NCBI GenBank assembly: GCA_029448655.1 | Contig: JACCLO010000005.1 | Coordinates: 1,612,001-1,676,000 of the forward strand | Reading direction: 5' to 3' | Length of the DNA: 64,000 bases | From: Wolfiporia cocos | Taxonomy: Eukaryota > Basidiomycota > Agaricomycetes > Polyporales > Phaeolaceae | Shown here: positions 11,755 through 23,314 of the stretch, piece after piece | How the letters are laid out: every line of letters begins with the position of its first letter | Position numbering within the stretch: position 1 is the stretch's first letter | Notes under the pieces: generated by a model | Database searches by the model: none | Seen by the model: only the letters and a program-made list of their open reading frames with translations | What the model was told of the DNA's origin: nothing | Made by a program: the position numbers and the translations under genes

Positions 11755-12020
11755 CAGCTTAGTTCATAGCTATCGGCATATGACCAGGCATATGAAGCTC
11801 GGCTAAGGAGACCACAGCCTACATGCCTCAATTCGAAGTTATTATACCCGTTTCTGCGCATCGAGGACGCTAGCCTCGATCGCTCCGACGGCTCTTCGAG
11901 GCTGGCGTGAACGCGGCCCGGGAGAATGTTCACAATTTTTATTTCACCTCTTCAGGGGGCAGAAGAATGTCAATCGGCGCGATTCCAATTGACATGCTCA
12001 TCTCGTAACCGCAGCCCCCC
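11755..12020. other. Segment also found at the inner edge of the right arm
   Basis: Bases about 11945-12020 (around GCGATTCCAATTGACATGCTCATCTCGTAACCGCAG) recur at 37600-37680 as expected from the mirror, and a third, diverged time at about 27960-28030 at the inner border of the right arm. No gene is supported here; the short minus-strand frame at 11751-11933 is also partly kept in the right arm but broken there. Confidence 0.4.
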
Positions 12021-12434
12021 AGCAGTTGAATATAGCACGAGTACACCGTGAAGAACGAGCACTGCGCACTATCCAAGTCGAATCATGGTTGCTTTCGTTG
12101 GCAGAGATGGAATTAGCGCGCGCTGTTCTGCAATATCATTCTGCAGGAAACTCAGTATGTTACATTTTCTTACGTAGCACATACCATTCTCTAGCAGACT
12201 TGGAGCTGCCAATACCAGTGTTTAGTGGCGTATGCTACTCGTGCAATGATTCGTGGCCAGAATCAATTCGACCAGCCACTGGCCACATGGAGGCCTACTG
12301 ACAAACACAATCGCATTTGATGCTCTCTTTTCTCTAGACTTTCCTTTCCCATCCTACATAGCGTACATTCTCCGTATCGATTCCTGCATGGTATGATGCT
12401 GACCATCAATGTCCGTATTCGCGACTAACTGACG

Positions 12435-13047
12435 ATGACGGCCTACCTCAGAACACCCAAGTGCACGCCACACAGCATTGCATCTGGACAAGGGGGATCG
12501 TGGACAATATTGGCGACAGCAGCATCCAAGAGCGTACAGAGGGAAGAATCTTGCTTGTCGCCTCTTCCTATGTACAATCGACAGGCAGCGTGGTCATGGT
12601 GGGCGTCGACGGTTCTCGACGTTGCTGCCGGCCTCCCATCCGAGATTGCTGGAGCCTACCACGACATCCTCGCTGAGGCCATGAGCCAGTTCTTGAGATG
12701 CACAAGCGTCGTAATGCTGTCGGTGCTGGTGACAGTGTCCAAATCGTTCAGCCGCGGCCATGATATCCGACGGAGGACTTAGGACATCCGCTCTCTTGAT
12801 GTCCCAAGATCCCATCTTGGGACATCAAGAGAGCGGATGTCCTAAGTCACGAGCCCGTTAAAGTCGTGCCATGCGACGAGAAAAACGTAAGTGTCGCCGT
12901 AGCAATTCTATAAACCAGTCCGTGACTTACGGGGTAACAAAAGTCGGAGCTGAAGCTAGGCCCTGGTACGAGGCCGGCGAGGCCGAGAGGTCCGCGCCCG
13001 GCTCGTCGCACTTCTACAATCTGACCTCAAGCTCCTGTGGTACATGA
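12435..13047 (+). pseudogene. Orphan family E, copy E1 (frameshifted)
   Basis: It aligns with E2 through the STVLDVAAGLPSEIAGAYHD segment. A base-count change then shifts the frame (E2 reads NGPLKKVNKRRDAVDAGGG; here the frame turns to FLRCTSVVMLS). The perfect 73-bp hairpin at 12776-12848 then replaces the E2 segment that encodes the end of the main exon. The last exon is still recognisable, ending YNLTSSSCGT and TGA 13045-13047. Two independent lesions make this a likely pseudogene. Confidence 0.5.
12776..12848. repeat. Perfect 35-bp hairpin with 3-nt loop
   Basis: The arms (starting GACTTAGGACATCCGCTCTC) are exact reverse complements around CCC. In E2 and E3 only one arm exists, as part of the coding sequence for KRVDGLSH. 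The right-arm partner at about 36765-36835 has the hairpin too, with several mismatches. So the structure arose in the ancestor of the E1/E4 unit and has stayed, or become again, perfect on the left. Confidence 0.8.
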
Positions 13048-13539
13048 GCTGGATCTGCCTACATGTTATCGCGTTACTCAGCAACAGAACGGAACACAGA
13101 TGCAGTCTGATAAGACGCCTAGACAGGGATAGATGCGGGTGGTTGATATGCAGGATGTTGTAGCCTTAAATGCACTGTAACTAAATGATCATTGCGTTGA
13201 GGTTTGCTTGCACATCGGCAATGGACATCGCCCGCTGGGTGGCTCCAAGAGAGCCAACGCCACCATCCCTAAGGCCCGAGCAGACGCAGCGGCGCGCTGA
13301 CAACGCCTATCAATCGTCGGTCGACGCTCATTAGTTGACACAGTTGACACAAGAAGCATTGAGTTCCGTTTTAAGGGTCGACAACCGCCTACTTGCATTC
13401 ACACCCATCATGTCAGCTTCATCAACGCGTGAATACGAGCGGGCAGACAATGACACTAACTCGCCACACACGCGTAAGCGCCCCAACATAAACCCAACTC
13501 CGCTCCCTTCGCTCTCGTCCTTCTATAACCACCATTGCC

Positions 13540-14640
13540 CCCACTCGTAGAGCGCATCGCTATCGCACCATAGATCAGGAATGATCCGCAGCAGCTCCAC
13601 CACAACAAATTCTCTTCCGTCGCAGGACAACTTACCTCCTTGGCGTAGAAATAAACAGACGACGCGTTTCAAGGCCTTCGCCCGTCTTAAGCGCATGGTC
13701 TGTCTCTTGTTCTCCAGAGTCTGACGCACCACTCGCCCGCGTCAACCAGCGAGAGATGCAAGCAATACGCACCATCAACTTGTCCCTGTCACTGCAGTCG
13801 ATGCTGGTCATGTCAGCAAGGATGAAGGGCTCGAGAGGCGGGACGCAGAGTTCATCGATCGCCGGGCCGCTGGCAATCGCGATCCCGAGGAATTGTACAG
13901 GAAGGTGGATATGCACAGTCTGGGCATGGACGAGCTCGTCGATCAGGAGGTAGACGTCTACGACAGTGTCTAAGACGATGACGGGGTAGTCCAGCGTGCT
14001 GAGCCAGACAGCGAGCAAGCCTCATACGCAGCAGGCAGCGACGCATCGTCCAACTCGGGCTTCACTTTGCTAGAGGTCATCGACATCAAGCTCGAGTGGA
14101 TACTTGCTCGGCCTACAGTACCGCTCCCGGCGGAAAACTCCTACGCTTTCCCGCAGGGTATAGGGACTTTGCCTGGCCCACCTGGGACGTGAGCATCCTA
14201 AGCCAACAGACAAATGGAGATTGAGGGTCGCATGGTGGCGGTTAGCCCAGACCGAACATTAATCCATTTGCGAATGCTGGCTTACCGTCTACTGTCCTCG
14301 CTGCATCAATAGGTTGAGGAGTGGCCCTCGCTCTTCTCAGGTCATGATAGAGTGCCGAAATGCCTCTTTACCCTGCATATACGACGCAGAAGGGGGCAGC
14401 ACGGCCAAGGAGAGGTCTGGAGGAGACACCTTGCTCTCCAAAGATACGAATCTTCTCTCGTATGTATATTTGAAGATCTAAACCTTACGAACGCACGCCC
14501 TGTTCTACCGATAGCTATTACAGCGTCTAGCGACGGTGGAAGAGGCTGCCCAACTTCGAAGCGCTGGAAGGGTTGCATCCGAGATGTATCGAGAGACAGA
14601 CAAAAACAATGAAGCACAAGTGCGCAGACAGTTTTCATAT
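13540..14640 (+). pseudogene. Orphan family C, copy C1 (broken reading frame)
   Basis: It aligns with C3 (28.9-29.86 kb) from the QDNLPPWR-like start through the SNSGFTLLEVIDIKLEWILA segment. A TGA at the start of the main exon (near 13720) and a TAA within the acidic stretch (near 13970) interrupt the frame that C3 keeps open. Downstream, a GTATGT donor near 14460, a CTAAAC branch-point-like site and a TTACAG acceptor near 14523 are well formed, so the gene once had at least three exons. Function unknown. Confidence 0.45.
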
Positions 14641-14903
14641 CCGAAACATCTGCGTGCACGATGTCCCAGAGTGTGTGGTATGTGATGGGCCATAGGCAAT
14701 CACCTCGTCGCGTTCAAGTAGGGCGTATGCGTCGAGTGCGGGCGTACGCGTTGAGCACCGGTATGTCAGTTTCAAGAGGAATTGTCGACTACGGGCATGT
14801 CTACGAGGCAGATGCAAGACGACAGCTGCTGAGGCAGGATTCAGGCTGCTTATATTCTGCCACATCGGTCATGGCGTGGGAATATATATTATGTGATCAT
14901 CGA

Positions 14904-15444
14904 TCATCGATCATATTCGATCCCATCGAACGGACGAAGATCTGAGACGCTTCGTATCACTATCCAGACAGCAACTCGGACGATTTCTCGTTGCATGCGC
15001 TTCCTGGCGCCGCGATACCAACATCGTTCCGATATATCGATGCATTCTCGGGCGCGAAGCATCAGGCAGATCCAGGTAAAATCGTGTGAGTTGATGTCAC
15101 CGTTTCGCTGGACTGTACCTGCGCGCCACTGTGTCAAGTACGGAGATACTCGTAGGTCGAACAACCCCTTGCCCTTCGCCCTCCTTTCTAACAGGCACCT
15201 AGTGGCGCTCAATCCATCATATTGACTGCGCATATCGCGTATCAGGTATGGAGCGCTGCAAACGCGTGCGCAGTTTGCCTCTTTCAATTTCAACGCGGAG
15301 GCATGACCTCTGGTTTGCATGAAGACTTCTCTGTAGCACACTGAAGCTCTTTACATTGCGCAACAGTTCTGTCATGGTAACATATCTCTCCACCGTGCTA
15401 GTGACGTCCGGATGCTTAGAGTAAGCGAGTTTCACGTCGTTCAT
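14904..15444 (-). CDS. Orphan family J, copy J1
   Basis: The frame from ATG 15442-15444 reads MNDVKLAYSKHPDVTSTVER and on through VTMTELLRNVKSFSV without the stop that J2 and J3 carry between these parts. A second frame (14904-15341) contains VCSAPYLIRDMRS, LLERRAKGKGLFDLRVSPYL and NGDINSHDF, all kept in J2 and J3. One short intron or a frameshift near 15310-15345 must link them. It lies downstream of G1 on the same strand in all three copies. No domain is recognised. Confidence 0.35.
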
Positions 15445-15999
15445 TCACGATTGCATCCTATTAGGTTGCACCACACAACAGCGTACTTGCATATGGATAA
15501 CATCAGTAAAATGCAGTTCGTTATCGATCAAAATTTATGTTGTGCAGACAATTTCCTAATCCTGATCTCTCTTCATTAGATGCTGGGATTAGCCTTGAGG
15601 CAAAACTCAATTCACTGTGCCACTCGCAGAGTATGAACATTGGAGATGGCTATTGACTATTGTATACGCGCCAAGTCTGCGAAGATGAGCTCGCCGTAAG
15701 CTTGCCACCGCCAGTCAGATGTGGCGTCACCGCCACGTGGAAGAGGATCCCCAAGGACATACAGAGAGATCTGCCGCCGTCTCATGCATGTCCGATGTAC
15801 GTCCCGCCTTGTCCTACCTCGCTGCATACTACCATGCTGACCGCTCCAGTATATCGGGTCATCGATATTGAATGCCCTCTCTGGTACGCCCCACTCTCGG
15901 CTCTCGGCTGCTGTCGATGGTCTCGCGCCTACTGCCATATCGGTATCGCGCCTACTGCCATATCGGTATCGCGACCGTCTCTGCGTCGTTCGTGTGCGC

Positions 16000-16732
16000 C
16001 ATGACGCCGCACCGGCCGTCTGCGCCTCCCTGCGCCCGATCCTAGCTCTGTATACGAGAGCTGCATCGCGCCGCGGCGACTACTACAAGCTGAACGCCCG
16101 TAGCCATGTAGAGTATATAGCCTGCAGGCGGAGGTTCGCTGAGAGCAAGGGCAAGTCCATCGTTCCATACCCAGTCCAACATGAGGTGAGTTCTGAAAGC
16201 CGTATCGGAGCGATATGGAGCTCATCCTATCGATGTTTCACGACGGTTTGACGCACTCACCATGACATATTCCCACTGTTTGCGCTGGATATGATGCTCT
16301 AGCGGTCAAGCAGAAGAGTGGAAGCGTTTTGCGAGGAATCCTGCCCCTAACCAATTCATTTGTATCTGGCCAGTTAATACTAACGGACAAGGTATATGTG
16401 GACGCGCAGGCGACGCCACGGCGATCAAGAAACACATTGAGGCCAGCCATTTCCCCTCTCTGTGAGTCCGAGTGTTCGAGTATAGCTCATGCATATCTGA
16501 TGGTCGTCCTATAGATCACTCACCTGTCACGCATGTGGATTAGTGTTTGCACAGAAAGGCATGTTGCTCGCCCATCTCGCAACTCAGTAAGCCTCCTAGC
16601 AGCTTCATTGTTTAACGGGAAACTCGATACTCTTTCACTTCTAGCGTACCTCCGGTAGGAACTTCTTGCCCTCACTGCGGACGCATATTCGCGAATGCTA
16701 CTCTGACCCATGACCATATTCAGCAACAGCAC
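16000..16732 (-). CDS. Orphan family G, copy G1
   Basis: Exon 1 (ATG 16730-16732) starts MLLLNMVMGQSSIREYASAV and ends ...TLIHMRDR at a GTGAGTGAT donor. After about 65 nt the second exon reads MAGLNVFLDRRGVACAS and INWPDTNELVRGRIPRKTLP and ends VGICHG at a second GTGAGTGCG donor. A third exon follows beyond the CTTTCAG acceptor; two frames are open there, one with a hydrophobic stretch (GYILYMATGVQLVVV in G2). Three copies (G1, G2, G3) keep exons 1-2. Unknown function. Confidence 0.45.
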
Positions 16733-16749
16733 GGCTTCCCATCTAATCG

Positions 16750-17345
16750 TTAAATGCAGCTCAACATCAATGGTATGGTGTAACGAATTTCGAATTCGCT
16801 GCTAACGTACGTCCTTATAATTCTTATTGCCCTCTCGAAATGTCCGTAACATACTACTCTATACTGACATCGACATGTGACGCTATATTCATACCGTACA
16901 TCGCTATAATTTTGTTTATATATCTCGTATATGACCACAAGTACTTCGTTGTAGTCTACATCTTATAATCACAATACGATCGTAATAATATTCCGTGTAG
17001 CATTGCAGATGATGCAGAGACATGTCAATCTGCTACCAATGCCCAATCATTTGCGGCTTCCGCGTTTCAGTATGCATTATGATGTCGCACGCGTTAAGGG
17101 AGCACATTCTCACGCAGTTTTCTGAGGATAGCAACAAGTGATCAATCGATCACGATAGAGACCTCGACTCCGGCGCACGGCTGACATCGACAGCTGGTCT
17201 TTCCAACATTTTAATGCTTGTCGCGCATGTGCCACCCAAGGAAACAACAGACCGTGATACTGATGCCACAGCTATGTCTCTGGTGTTAGTTTCGCTCAGA
17301 TGGTGGCCAAAATGGTGGCCATGGCTGGCTATGGTCCCGGTCACT
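16750..17345. other. AT-rich spacer between G1 and H1
   Basis: This interval is clearly AT-richer than its surroundings (several TATAAT/TATATA runs near 16860-16990). It is repeated at 23.34-23.87 kb and, mirrored, at 32.3-32.9 kb. I see no coding frame kept across copies. It may be the promoter region of G (to the left) and of the H-side unit (to the right). Confidence 0.35.
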
Positions 17346-17369
17346 TGAGCTTGAGCGCTTGTGGCTTAG

Positions 17370-18014
17370 CTCCACCGTACCGAAGAGTTGCTCGAGGTGG
17401 TGCGAAGTTCACACACAAGGTGAGCCGGCGAAAATACATGATGCGATAGTTTGCTCACTTCGCTCTCACAGAACGCATGGATCGCGGCTGGTAACTAGTG
17501 CAATCGCCACCAGTCATCAGCAATATCATGTTACGATGAATCGCCGAGGAAGGAGATTACCGTTGTGACGTTTATATGGTATTCTAACAAACCCAATGAT
17601 CTTTCTGCAACCTGTGACCACCTGCTCCTCATATAACTCTATCTCTGTCATCATGGTCGCCACAATAGTGTTATAACAGCTGTCTTTCCCGCCGCTGAGG
17701 AGCGCGACGTATATCATGATCATCCAGCGACTCGAGCGTGGCCGAACGCGGAGACACGCTCGGCACAGTGACCGCGATCGAGCGCTCGTAGCTATCAATC
17801 ATCGTGCAAACTGCAAAGCGGAAACCACGTTGTTTCGCATCAGAGACTTGATATGATATACAACATATACATGCAATACTATGTCGTTGACCTTTTCATC
17901 GTGAAAACCACTGGTTACAGCTATGGTGAACCTCTTCCCGTCCATTGCATCACCCATCAAGTTGTTCAATTCTGCCAGAACGCTACACATACTTGCCATG
18001 ATTAGAGAGTACAA
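17370..18014 (-). CDS. Orphan family H, copy H1
   Basis: The minus strand keeps a frame MASMCSVLAELNNLMGDAMD ... FHDEKVNDIVLHVYVVYHIK that matches H2 (31464-31664) with few changes. Downstream, a second kept stretch reads TEIELYEEQVVTGCRKIIGF (about 17540-17660). Further on comes a K-like boundary with GTGAGCAAAC on the minus strand near 17450. How these pieces splice is unresolved. Three copies of the second part exist (17.5, 31.75 and 43.6 kb). Unknown function. Confidence 0.4.
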
Positions 18015-18500
18015 TCTCAGCTATCAAAGCTGACATTGCCATATGGGCGTAGACGGCACGCGGGCGGCGCACCACCGTGCGCGCCACACAATCCTCAAGG
18101 CCCCGGGCCTAATATCTATCAGCACAAGTAATTACGCATTACGCCATTGTGTAAGTCTGAGTATGGAACAACCAAGTTCGTTTTTTACAGCACGTGTACA
18201 CCGTGAAGATCGAGCACTGCGCACAGTCCAAGTCGATGCCATGTTGCTTTCGTTGGCAGGGATGAAACCAGCACACGTCGATGTGCTGTGTCATTTTGTA
18301 GGAAAATCAGTGCATTACATTCTCTTATGTGGCATGAATCATCATAGAAGTTTTTTGACAGGCTCGAGCTGCAAATACCAATGTTTTGTGGTGTACGCCA
18401 CTCGCCACTCGCCACTCGTACAGTGCATGGACTCCGTGGCCCGGATCAATCCGATCAGCCACTGGGCCACATAGACGCCTGCTCATAAACACGATCCCAT

Positions 18501-19240
18501 TTGCTGCACTCTCTTCTCCAGAGTACTTTCACCTCCCGTCCTACACGACGTACATTCTCCGTATCAATTTATACATGGTACGATGCTGCTCATCAGTGTC
18601 CATATTATGGGCTATCTGACGATGATCACCTACCTCAGGACACACAAGGCAATCAAAATCCACGCCACGCAGCGCTGCATCAAGACAAGGGCGATCGTGG
18701 GCGATATTGGCGACAGAAGCATCCTCTAGGGCAGCCATGCACGCGCAGAGCAGACAATGAATCTTGCTTATCACCCCTTTCTGTGCACAATCGACAGCCA
18801 ACGTGGTCATGGTGGTCTTCGACGGTTCTCGACCTTGTTGCCGGCCTCCCACCCGAGATCGCTAGAGCCTACCATGACGTCCTCGCTGAAGGCCTGAACG
18901 GGCCTTTGAAGAAGGTGAACAAGCGTCGTGACGCCGTCGATGCTGGTGGAGGTGTCGAAATTGTTCAGCCGCGACCGTGGTACCCGACGGAGGACTTCAC
19001 GCGCATCCTCAAGGGACATTAAAAGAGTGGACGGCCTAAGCCACGGTAAAGTTATAGTTGTGCCAGGCAACGAGGGAAACGTGAGTGTCGCCGTAGCAAT
19101 GCTATAACCTTTCCGTGACTTACCAGGTGACAGAAGCTGGAGCCCAAGCAAGGTCTTGGTACGAGACCGGCGAGGCCGAGGGGTCCGCGCCCAGCCCGTC
19201 GTTCTCGTACAATCTAACTTCAGATTCCTGTGGTACGTGA
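18501..19240 (+). CDS. Orphan family E, copy E2 (best preserved 5' and 3' parts)
   Basis: A 173-codon frame contains STVLDLVAGLPPEIARAYHD, VNKRRDAVDAGGGVEIVQPR and PWYPTEDFTRILKG, then stops at TAA 19020-19022. E3 lacks this stop because it has 18 further bases (SWDIDI) that continue to KRVDGLSH and VVPGNEGN. The next exon, after a GTGAGTGTC donor and CCAG acceptor near 19126, reads VTEAGAQARSWYETGEAEGS and ends SYNLTSDSCGT, TGA 19238-19240. So E2 has a good last exon but probably a deletion just before its main-exon end. The 18 kb promoter side holds another kept ORF (from about 18185). Unknown function. Confidence 0.4.
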
Positions 19241-19739
19241 GCTGGATCTGCCTACATGTCATCTCGTTACTCAGCACCAGAATAAAACACAGATCAGACG
19301 GGCATATGCGAAGATGACGGATGATCTGCAGAGATAATGTACCTTCGAACGTACTGTAGCTTAATTACTATCGCCACTGCACCAAGGTAAATTGGCCATC
19401 GGTAGTGGGCCTCGGCTGCTGTGTTGGCTCCAAAAGAGCGGATCAGCGCAAGCTATCCCTAAGGCCTGAGTGGGCCCAGCGGCGCGCAGCACCGCCCACT
19501 ACCTGTCCGTCGACGCTCCTTGAGTTGATGCAGCCAACACACACTAAGCATAATGGATTCTGCATTGACGGTCGAGAAACATCCCTTTCATAAAGGCATA
19601 AATTAGCTTCATCAACGCGTAGATACAACCAGGCAGACAATGACACTAACCCGCTATACACGCGTAAGCGCCAGAACATAAACACAACTCCGCTCGCAAG
19701 CTCGAGTCCTCTATAACCACCATTGCCTCCCACTCGTAG

Positions 19740-20800
19740 AGCGCATCTCTATCGCGCCCAAAGTCAGGAATAATCCACAGTAGCTCCACCACGACGAAAT
19801 TCCGTCGCAGGACAACTTACCTCCTCGGCGCAGAAATATGCAGACCACGCGTTCCAAGGCCTGAGCCCGTCTTAAGCGCATGGTCTGTCTCTTATTCTCT
19901 ACAGTCCGACGCACCACTCGCACGCGTCAATCAGCGGGAGATGCGAGCAATACGCACCATCAACTTGTCCCTGTCACTGCAGTCGATGCTCATCGCGTCA
20001 GCGGAGATGAAGGACTCGAGAGGCGAGACGCAGAGCTCATCGATTGCCGGGTCGCTGGCAATCGCGACCCCGAGCAATTGTACGAGGACGTCGATATGTA
20101 TAGTCTGGGCACGGACGACCTCGTCGATCAGGAGGTAGACGTCTACGACAATCACTACGACGACGATGGGATGGTCCAGCGTGCTGAGCCGGACGGCGAG
20201 CGAGCTTTCCACGCCACAGGCAGCAGCGCATCGTCCAACTCGGGCTTCACTTTGCTAGAGGTCATCGACATCAAGTTCGAGTGGATACTTGCTCGGCCTA
20301 CAGTACCACTCTCGGCGGATGAGCTCGCGCGCTTTCCCGCAGGGTATAGGGACTTTGCCTGGCCACCTGGGACGTGAGCATCCTAAGCCAACATCAACAG
20401 ATGGAAATTGAAGGTCGCATAGTAGCGGTAAGTTTGACCAGCAGTTATCCATTGTGAATGCTGACTTACCATTAATCATCTTCTCTGTGCGGATAGATTG
20501 AGGACTGGTCCTCAGTCACTCCGAGCTCTTCTGAGATCATGATAGAGTGTCGAAATGCCTTTTTACCCTGCATATACGACGCAGAAGGGGGCAGCACGGC
20601 CGAGGAGAGGTCTGGAGGAGACACATTTGCTGTCCGAGGGTACGGATCTTCTCTCGGAAGCATATTTGAATATCTAATCCTTACGAACGCGCACGCCCTG
20701 TTCTACCGATAGCTATTACAGCGTCTAGCGACGGTGGAAGAGACTGCCCAACTTCGAAGCGCTGGAAGGGTTGCATCCGAGATGTATTGAGACACAGACA
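19740..20800 (+). CDS. Orphan family C, copy C2
   Basis: A TCTATAA box lies near 19710. The frame QDNLPPRRRNMQTTRSKA meets a TGA near 19863, then reopens as ARLKRMVCLLFSTVRRTTRT and runs to 20377 through acidic YSLGTDDLVDQEVDVYD and SNSGFTLLEVIDIKFEWILA. A one-base loss near 20365 shortens the end (C1, C3 and C4 read FAWPTWDVSIL). After the intron at about 20428-20495 the exon IEDWSSVTPSSSEIMIECRN runs to TAG 20714-20716. C2 has the longest last exon of the family (FAVRGYGSSLGSIFEYLILT). Probably damaged; function unknown. Confidence 0.35.
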
Positions 20801-21059
20801 AAAACAATGAAGCACAAGTGCGCCGACAGTTTTCAGATCCGAAACGTCTGCGTGCACGATGTCCGAGAGAGAGCGTGGTTGCGATCGACCATAGGCGACC
20901 ATAGGCAATCATCTCGTCGCGTTCAAGTAGGGCGTATGCATCGGATGCGGGCGTACGCATTGAATATGTCAATTCCGAGAGCAGTTGTCGACTACGGGGC
21001 CGTCTGTATGGCAGATGCAAGACGACAGCTGAGATAGGATCCATGATGCTTTTATTTTT

Positions 21060-21575
21060 GACCCCGTCAGGTCGACTAACAAGGCCAAATACGTTCGCGT
21101 TTTTGGCGCGATGCCACAGCCACTTCCCCCGAAGGTGTTGATCTTGCGATGGTGGCCAATTGCAGATGCATGTGGCCATGACTGGCCATGGTCCCGGTCA
21201 ATCTTGAACTTGAGCTGTTGCTCTTCATGCAACTAAATGGCACCCTTCGATGTGTATATGCTTTCTGCACAACGGTTACGAATCATCGTTGCAGGTGCGC
21301 TGGAAATCTGTCTCTACTGGTACCCATACTACGACCGATGTCCCATAGTCCCCTATCATTCGGATATACGATAAGCCTGCGTCCAGTGGAACTTGCACAG
21401 ATCGAAGCACGCTGCCTATTACTCTGCATGCATACACGCCAGTAATACGATTCGCCGGAAGCCGTTCCCTATGATTCTTGCTTCGAGGGGGCTACGCAAT
21501 GACAATTTATATTGAGCATAGGTCTGAAGGCTGTGAATCGCCAATCTACTCCATGTTACACTGAGCTTGAAGCAC
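21060..21575. repeat. Segment shared with 28.13-28.62 kb but absent from the first left unit
   Basis: It lies between the C2 region and the start of the 2.6-kb left-only duplication. The right arm carries it in reverse complement at about 28130-28620. Frames on both strands are open (for example around LPFMQLNGTLRCVYAFCTT) and are kept between the two copies, but no start or splice pattern decides a gene. It ends with the border motif CTTCGAGGGGGCTACGCAAT ... GTGAATCGCC. Confidence 0.4.
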
Positions 21576-21634
21576 CAGTTCAGAGCGATACCAATATCGT
21601 TTCGATATATCGTTGCATTTTCGGGCGCGAAGCA

Positions 21635-22022
21635 TCAGCCAGATCCTGAAAAATCGCGTGAGTTGATGTCACCGTTTCGCTGAACTGTACTTGCGCGCCA
21701 CTGTGTCAAGTACGGAGATACTCGTAGGTCGAACAACCCCTTGCCCTTCGCCCTCCTTTCTAACAGGCACCTAGTGGCGCTCAATCCATCATATTGACTG
21801 CGCATATCGCGTATCAGGTATGGAGCGCTGCAAACGCGTACGCAGTTTGCCTCTTTCAACTCGGCGGCATGACCTCTGGATTGCATGAAGACTTCTCCGT
21901 CATGTCTGTAGCACACACTGAAATTCTTTACATCGCGCAACAGTTCTGTCATGGTAACTTATCTCTCCGCCGTGCTAGTGACTTCCGGATGCTTGGAGTA
22001 AGCGAGATTCACGTCGTTCATT
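21635..22022 (-). pseudogene. Orphan family J, copy J2
   Basis: The frame reads TMTELLRDVKNFSVCYRHDG, VCSAPYLIRDMRS and NGDINSRDF and stays open for about 105 codons. The part before it, MNDVNLAYSKHPEV, is separated by a TAA near 21962 where J1 has a Tyr codon. Either the start is the internal Met or the copy is broken. Confidence 0.35.
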
Positions 22023-22509
22023 CACGATTGCATCCTATTAGGTTGCACCACACAACAGCGTACTTGCATATGGATAACATCAGTAAAATGCAGTTTGTTA
22101 TCGATCAAAATGTATGTTGTGCAGACAGTTTCCTAATCCTGATCTCTCTTCCTTAGATGCTGGGATTAGCCTTGAGGCAAGGCTCAATTCACTGTGCCAC
22201 TCGCGGAGTATGAACATTGGAGATGGCTATTGACTATTGTATACGCGCCAAGTCTGCAAAGATGAGTTCGCTGTAAGCCGTAAGCTTGCCACCGCCAGTC
22301 AGATGTGGCGTCACCGCCACGCGGAAGAGGATCCCCAAGGACATACAGAGATATCTGCCGCCGTCTCATGCATGTCCGATGTACGTCCCGTCTTGTCCTA
22401 CCTCGCTGCATACTACCATGCTGATCGCTCCAGTGTATCGGGCCATCGATGTTGGATGACCTCTCTGGTACGTCCCACTCCCGGCTCTCGGCTGCTGTCG
22501 ATGGTCTCG

Positions 22510-23314
22510 CGCCTACTGCCATATCGGTATCGCGCCTACTGCCATATCGGTATCGCGACCGTCTCTGCGTCGTTCGTGTGCGCCCTGACGCCGCACCGGC
22601 CGTCTGCGCCTCCCTGCGCCCGATCCTAGCTCTATACGAGAGCTGCATCGCGCCGCGGCGACTACTACAAGCTGAACGCCCGTAGCCATGTAGAGTATAT
22701 AGCCTGCAGGCGGAGGTTCGCTGAGAGCAAGGGCAAGTCCATCGTTCCATACCCAGTCCAACATGAGGTGAGTTCTGAAATCCGTATCGGAGCGATATGG
22801 AGCTCATCCTATCGATGTTTCACGACGGTTTGACGCACTGACCATGACATATTCCCACTGTTTGCGCTGGATATAATGCTCTAGCGGTCAAGCAGAAGAG
22901 TGGAAGCGTTTCGCGAGGAATCCTGCCCCTAATCAATTCATTTGTATCTGGCCAGTTAATACTAACGGACAAGGTATATGTGGACGCGCAGGCGACGCCA
23001 CGGCGATCAAGAAACACATTGAGGCCAGCCATTTCCCCTCTCTGTGAGTCCGAGCGTCCGAGTACAGCTCATGCATATCTGATGGTCGTCCTATAGATCA
23101 CTCACCTGTCACGCATGTGGATTAGTGTTTGCACAGAAAGGCATGTTGCTCGCCCATCTCGCAACTCAGTAAGCCTCCTAGCAGCTTCATTGTTTAACGG
23201 GAAACTCGATACTCTTTCATTTCTAGCGTACCTCCGGTAGGAACTTCTTGCCCTCACTGCGGACGCATATTCGCGAATGCTACTCTGACCCATGACCATA
23301 TTCAGCAACAGCAC
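22510..23314 (-). CDS. Orphan family G, copy G2
   Basis: The same two exons as G1: exon 1 from ATG 23312-23314, then exon 2 with INWPDTNELIRGRIPRETLP, followed by a GTCAGTGCG donor where G1 and G3 have GTGAGTGCG. The third-exon region remains open in a frame with hydrophobic GYILYMATGVQLVVVAAA. It lies within the left-only duplication. Unknown function. Confidence 0.4.

Noticed and set aside
12776..12848. Bacterial-type terminator or CRISPR-like repeat
   Set aside because: This is fungal DNA; the hairpin lies in a gene remnant, has no U tract and no repeated spacer pattern.
14505..14865. Minus-strand frames at 14.5, 20.7, 28.5 and 34.8 kb as a further family
   Set aside because: They overlap, in antisense, the last part of the C family, and their Arg/Ser-rich composition looks like a shadow. 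No splice pattern supports them independently, so they are not annotated as genes.
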